A stretch of 35,849 nt of DNA from Gammaproteobacteria bacterium (lineage in GTDB: Bacteria; Pseudomonadota; Gammaproteobacteria; Chromatiales; Chromatiaceae), in the NCBI GenBank assembly GCA_020445205.1, contig JAGRHA010000106.1:1-35849 (forward strand), written 5' to 3'. The notes under the pieces are model-generated. The model made no database searches. It was not told where the DNA came from and saw only the letters and a program-made list of their open reading frames with translations. Shown here one piece after another: positions 32,420 to 35,849 of the stretch; position 1 is the stretch's first letter; every line of letters starts with the position of its first letter. Position numbers and translations under genes: made by a program.

Positions 32420-32764
32420 ATGGATGACTGCATTTTTTGCCGCATAGCACGCGGCGACATCCCTGCCGACAAGGTGTTCGAAGACGACACGGTGGTCGCA
32501 TTCCGTGATCTGAACCCACAGGCGCCGACACACGTGCTGGTGATTCCGCGGCGCCACATTGCCACGCTCAACGACCTGCAGCCCGACGACGAAGCCGTGC
32601 TCGGGCGCATGTACGGTGCCGCGCGCGAGGTCGCTGCCGCCGAAGGCATGGCCGAGGCCGGATATCGCACGGTCGTGAACTGCAACGAGGCCGGTGGTCA
32701 GACGGTGTTCCACATCCACCTGCATCTGCTGGGTGGGCGCATGATGCACTGGCCGCCAGGTTGA
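32420..32764 (+). CDS. hinT: HIT-family purine nucleoside phosphoramidase (HinT-like)
   Basis: A 114-residue HIT protein. MDDCIFCRIARGDIPADKVF is the typical N terminus with a CxxC pair, RDLNPQAPTHVLVIPRRHI follows, and the histidine triad is FHIHLHLLGGRMMHWPPG. Known HinT proteins hydrolyse adenosine phosphoramidates. GGAGA about eight bases before the ATG at 32420 favours this start over the ATG at 32405. It follows recR by 45 bases and is probably co-transcribed. Confidence 0.95.
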   Translation: MDDCIFCRIARGDIPADKVFEDDTVVAFRDLNPQAPTHVLVIPRRHIATLNDLQPDDEAVLGRMYGAAREVAAAEGMAEAGYRTVVNCNEAGGQTVFHIHLHLLGGRMMHWPPG

Positions 32765-32789
32765 GTGTCGGTTTTCCGTGGTATAGAAT
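32761..32789 (+). promoter_or_regulatory. sigma-70-type promoter at the end of hinT
   Basis: TTGAGT (32761-32766) overlaps the hinT stop codon, and TAGAAT (32784-32789) follows after a 17-base spacer. It would give a leader of roughly 90 bases before the small gene at 32889. A second possible -10, TATACT, is at 32869-32874 but lacks a -35. Confidence 0.4.
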
Positions 32790-32888
32790 CAAACACTTAT
32801 AAAGCTTCCTCCACGCGGTGACCGGTTTTCGGCGCACTGGCAGGGGAACGAAAGACGTGGTGGCTGTCTATACTGTCAGGCTGCCCGA

Positions 32889-33212
32889 GTGCCGAGTTCG
32901 ACCGTCGTGAAAATTGCGCCGACATTGCCGCAGTTGCCTCATGCCCCTGCCCGACAGGATCGGGCGGTCGTGGGTGCTGTGCATGAGGCTGCACCGGCCA
33001 AGGATGCGAATGAACGCGACAGCACGCCGTCGCGTCGTCCGCCGGCCGGGGAGACGGAGCGGGCCCAGCTGTCGGCGCGTGCCGAGGCCTATGCCGAGCG
33101 CCACGCCACGTCGCGCCATGCCAACCGGGCGCTGGCAGCCTACGCCAGCGTCGTCGACAACGACGAACGGTCATCGCTGCGGCATCTCCTCGGCTTCGAC
33201 AGTTACGCCTGA
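32889..33212 (+). CDS. small hypothetical protein
   Basis: A 107-residue protein starting at GTG 32889 (start uncertain; a GTG at about 32907 is also in frame). The first half is Pro/Ala-rich and probably disordered. The second half, RAEAYAERHATSRHANRALA followed by AYASVV, leads to a conserved-looking end ERSSLRHLLGFDSYA. Small proteins of gammaproteobacteria with a similar NRAL.AY ... ER..L..L.G.D.YA ending exist, to my recollection, but have no known function. It sits between hinT and ppk with its own likely promoter. Confidence 0.65.
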   Translation: MPSSTVVKIAPTLPQLPHAPARQDRAVVGAVHEAAPAKDANERDSTPSRRPPAGETERAQLSARAEAYAERHATSRHANRALAAYASVVDNDERSSLRHLLGFDSYA

Positions 33213-33274
33213 CGCAGGCCGGCGCACGACAGCGGCGAACTTTGCTGCGCGGTCATCATTGCCGACGCCGATTT

Positions 33275-33296
33275 GGTCCATACTTTCAGTTGGACC
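33275..33296 (+). repeat. inverted repeat upstream of ppk
   Basis: GGTCCA (33275-33280) and TGGACC (33291-33296), perfect 6-bp arms around a ten-base spacer holding TACTTT. It lies about 40 bases before the ppk start in a 122-base intergenic gap, so it may be an operator or leader hairpin. It does not resemble a Pho box. Confidence 0.35.
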
Positions 33297-33334
33297 CTGA
33301 CACTCGAAATCCATCCTCACAAGGAAGCTCCCGC

Positions 33335-35512
33335 ATGCTGTCTGCAGAATCCGGCGGCGATGGCGCCACCAACCCGCCCGAGTCGTACGATCTCAACGAT
33401 CCCGCGCTGTATCTGAACCGTGAATTGACCTGGCTGGCGTTCAACGGGCGTGTGCTCCACGAAGCCCAGGACGAACGCAATCCGCTGCTCGAACGGCTCA
33501 AGTTCCTCGCCATCGTCAGTTCCAATCTCGACGAGTTCTTCATGAAGCGTATCGGCGGTCTCAAGCAGCAGCTGGGCGCGGGGATGACGAAAAAGACCGT
33601 CGATGGGCGTACGCCGAAAGAACAGATCACGGCGTGCTACGAGATGGTGCGTGAGCAGGAGATCGGTCAGCGCGAGGTGTTTTGTCAACTGCGCGAGGAA
33701 CTCAGCGGGCACGGTATCGAGATACTCGAGTACAAGCAGCTGGCACGCGACGACATCGACTACCTGCGCGCGCACTTCCACGAAAACATCTTCCCGCTGA
33801 TCACGCCGCAATCCATCGATCCGGCGCACCCGTTTCCGTTCATCTCGAACCTGTCGCTGAACTTCCTCGTGCTGGTGCGCTTTCCCAACCAGGAGGACAA
33901 GTCCTCGCTGGCGCGGATCAAGGTGCCAACGGGTGACAGCCTGCCACGGTTCATTCAGTTGCCGGGTCGCTACCACTACGTGCCGCTAGAGGAAGTGATG
34001 CGCAACAACCTCGATATGTTGTTGCCGGAAATGGAGGTGATCAGCGAACACATGTTCCGGGTCACCCGCAATTCCAATACCGAGCGCAACGAAGATCATG
34101 CCGATGACCTGTTGTCGATGATCGAATCGGAGCTACGTGACCGACGCTTTGCACCGATCGTGCGCATGCAGATCGAGGGTGACATGGACGAAACCAGTCG
34201 CGGCATGCTCGCGGCCGAACTCGGCCTCAACGAAAACGAGGACGTATTCGATGCAGGGGGGGACATGCTCGCCATGCGCGACTTGTTTCAACTGGTCGGC
34301 ATCGATATCCCCGAGCTGCATTACGAGCCCTTCCAACCGTTCGACCACCCGCAGCTGAGTGCGAGCTCGAATATTTTTCATCTGATACGCGAGCGCGGCA
34401 CGATCCTGCTGCAACACCCGTACGAGTCGTTTGGTACGTCGGTCGAGCGTTTCCTCAAAGAAGCGGCGCTCGATCCGAAGGTGCGCGCGATCAAGATGAC
34501 GTTGTATCGCACATCGAGCGACACGCAGGTCATCGACAATCTGATCCGCGCGGCACGCAATGGCAAACAGGTTGCCGTCGTCGTGGAGCTCAAGGCGCGT
34601 TTCGACGAGGCGGCGAACATCCGCTGGGCGGCGCGCATGGAAGAGGCGGGTATCCACGTCACCTACGGCGTGATTGGACTCAAGACGCATTCGAAGATCG
34701 TGCTCGTCGTGCGTAACGACTACAACGGCCTCAAACGCTACCTGCACATCGGCACGGGCAATTATCACGCCGGCACGGCGCGTCTGTACTCGGATCTGGG
34801 CATCCTGACCAATGATCAGGACCTCGGACGTGACGCGACCGAACTGTTCAATTACCTGACCACGGGCTATACGCCGGAGCGTTACTACCGCAAGTTGCTG
34901 CCGGCGCCCAAAGTGCTGAAAGCCGCGCTGTTGGCGCGCATCGAGCGCGAACGGCGTGGCCACAGTGCCGAAAAACCCGGCCTGATCCAGTTCAAGATGA
35001 ATGCGCTCGAAGATGCCGACATCACGCGTGCGCTGTACCAGGCGAGTCAGGAAGGCGTGCGCGTCGACCTCATCGTGCGCGACACCTGCCGCTTCCGCCC
35101 CGGGGTGCCGGGGCTGTCGACGTCGGCGCGTGTGATCAGCATCGTCGGGCGTTTCCTCGAACACACGCGCATCTACTACTTCCACAACGGTGGCGAAGAG
35201 GAATACTTCATCGGCTCGGCCGACTGTATGAAACGCAATCTCGAATCGCGCGTCGAAGTGGTGACGCCAGTCATCGGCGACTCGTTGCGCGACGAATTGC
35301 GCTTCATGCTCGACAGCCAGCTCAACGACTACCGTAACGGTTGGGAGATGAACTCCGACGGCACCTACAGCAAACGGGTGCCGCGCAACGAGGCCGAGGA
35401 GGTCGGTTCGCAAGCACGCATGATCGCGCGCGCCAAAGAGCGCGAGAAGCAGGCTAACCGTTACCAGCGCGGGCGATCGCGGCGTCCAGTGGCGGGGCGC
35501 AACCTGCGCTGA
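33335..35512 (+). CDS. ppk: polyphosphate kinase 1
   Basis: A 725-residue PPK1, which reversibly transfers the gamma-phosphate of ATP onto polyphosphate. The N domain begins LYLNRELTWLAFNGRVLHEA; LKFLAIVSSNLDEFFMKRIG is the classic ATP-binding segment. The catalytic region includes RAIKMTLYRTSSDTQ, RFDEAANIRWAARMEEAG and GLKTHSKIVLVVRND, in which His is the phosphorylated residue, then HIGTGNYHAGTARLYSD. The C domains contain NALEDADITRALYQASQEGV and RIYYFHNGGEEEYFIGSADC. The start at 33335 follows AAGGAAG; the open frame upstream to 33242 is not homologous. No ppx gene is seen next to it in this window. Confidence 0.96.
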   Translation: MLSAESGGDGATNPPESYDLNDPALYLNRELTWLAFNGRVLHEAQDERNPLLERLKFLAIVSSNLDEFFMKRIGGLKQQLGAGMTKKTVDGRTPKEQITACYEMVREQEIGQREVFCQLREELSGHGIEILEYKQLARDDIDYLRAHFHENIFPLITPQSIDPAHPFPFISNLSLNFLVLVRFPNQEDKSSLARIKVPTGDSLPRFIQLPGRYHYVPLEEVMRNNLDMLLPEMEVISEHMFRVTRNSNTERNEDHADDLLSMIESELRDRRFAPIVRMQIEGDMDETSRGMLAAELGLNENEDVFDAGGDMLAMRDLFQLVGIDIPELHYEPFQPFDHPQLSASSNIFHLIRERGTILLQHPYESFGTSVERFLKEAALDPKVRAIKMTLYRTSSDTQVIDNLIRAARNGKQVAVVVELKARFDEAANIRWAARMEEAGIHVTYGVIGLKTHSKIVLVVRNDYNGLKRYLHIGTGNYHAGTARLYSDLGILTNDQDLGRDATELFNYLTTGYTPERYYRKLLPAPKVLKAALLARIERERRGHSAEKPGLIQFKMNALEDADITRALYQASQEGVRVDLIVRDTCRFRPGVPGLSTSARVISIVGRFLEHTRIYYFHNGGEEEYFIGSADCMKRNLESRVEVVTPVIGDSLRDELRFMLDSQLNDYRNGWEMNSDGTYSKRVPRNEAEEVGSQARMIARAKEREKQANRYQRGRSRRPVAGRNLR

Positions 35513-35596
35513 GACACCGCTCGGGATGGCCGAGGTCGACCCAGAAGCCGGTTCTGGTGTAAAACGTAGGCCATCGCAAACAGCCGGAAGACGACG

Positions 35597-35849
35597 TTGA
35601 CGACGACCCCCGACGCCTCCATCGCGCCGCACACTGAAACGCCACGCCGTGGTCTGCGTGCACGTCACGTGGTGTGGATCGTACTCGCCACGATCCTGGT
35701 GACCGTGGCGCTGACCTACTGGGTGATCCGCACCTACGTCTACGCGAAGGATTTCAAACCCGTCGAGTTGTCGGTCGCCGAACAGCAGAAGCTCGATGCC
35801 AAGTTGCGCGTGCTCGGATACGACCCGGGTCCAACCGCGCCTGCCGCGG
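35597..35849 (+). CDS. membrane-anchored hypothetical protein, cut by the window end
   Basis: The 3' end is missing; 84 codons are visible. An in-frame stop at 35567 and absence of ATG leave the TTG at 35597 as the best start, with a weak GGAAG upstream. After a short basic N terminus one membrane span follows, VVWIVLATILVTVALTYWVI (about residues 25-44), then YVYAKDFKPVELSVAEQQKL and LRVLGYDP. Gammaproteobacterial proteins with this FKPVELS.AEQQ.LD.KL pattern are known, sometimes labelled arginine N-succinyltransferase without basis. The 84 bases before it (35513-35596) hold no other gene. Confidence 0.65.
   Translation, partial: MTTTPDASIAPHTETPRRGLRARHVVWIVLATILVTVALTYWVIRTYVYAKDFKPVELSVAEQQKLDAKLRVLGYDPGPTAPAA

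Noticed and set aside
34133..35668. 511-codon minus-strand frame
   Set aside because: Antisense to ppk, which carries all PPK1 motifs; no family resemblance in the antisense translation.

Overview
The window reads as chromosomal DNA of a high-GC gammaproteobacterium. The core block ffs (SRP RNA)-dnaX-ybaB-recR, a HinT-type HIT gene and ppk1 on the right, an ExeA/GspA-like ATPase and a PA0069-type radical SAM protein all fit that class. The group 3b [NiFe] hydrogenase operon, two diheme cytochromes c and FNR-like sites suggest a metabolically flexible, possibly lithotrophic member; I cannot name a family. Most genes use GC-rich codons, but the first ~1.7 kb is clearly AT-richer and holds one orphan membrane protein.

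Left part (1-6430): an AT-rich stretch with a lone two-TM hypothetical protein and a perfect 9-bp-arm palindrome. It is followed by a divergent catabolic cassette: an IclR-type regulator facing a phosphoketolase-like thiamine-diphosphate enzyme and a DUF1537 four-carbon-acid sugar kinase. Three CATTGyG(g)AAA repeats lie between regulator and enzyme.

Middle (6430-18240): a diheme cytochrome c; a protein with an HAE...PCxxxC zinc-deaminase signature; a soluble histidine kinase overlapping a receiver-TPR response regulator; a SAM methyltransferase; a bacterial homologue of eukaryotic N-terminal glutamine amidase (NTAQ1) with its Cys-His-Asp triad; a histone H1-like/DUF2934 protein; an exported thioredoxin-fold protein whose Shine-Dalgarno lies in a strong hairpin; two radical SAM proteins (lysine 2,3-aminomutase-like and PA0069-like); and a small hypothetical protein. 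Several gaps of 300-600 bases hold no gene I can support.

Right-middle (18240-27550): a large ExeA-like AAA ATPase with a central membrane segment and C-terminal repeats, preceded by an AT-rich promoter and a possible GEMM-like leader. A bidirectional terminator separates it from a leftward block: hyhB-hyhG-hyhS-hyhL and the maturation protease, with every junction overlapping, then a diheme cytochrome fused to a DUF302 domain. FNR-like sites lie upstream of hyhB and of the cytochrome gene. No hypABCDEF genes are present.

Right (27550-35849): a glutathionylspermidine-synthase-like ATP-grasp gene with a UPF0323 lipoprotein gene (a YgiC/YgiB-like pair), the 4.5S RNA gene, dnaX, ybaB, recR, hinT, a small hypothetical gene, ppk1, and the start of a membrane-anchored protein cut by the window edge.
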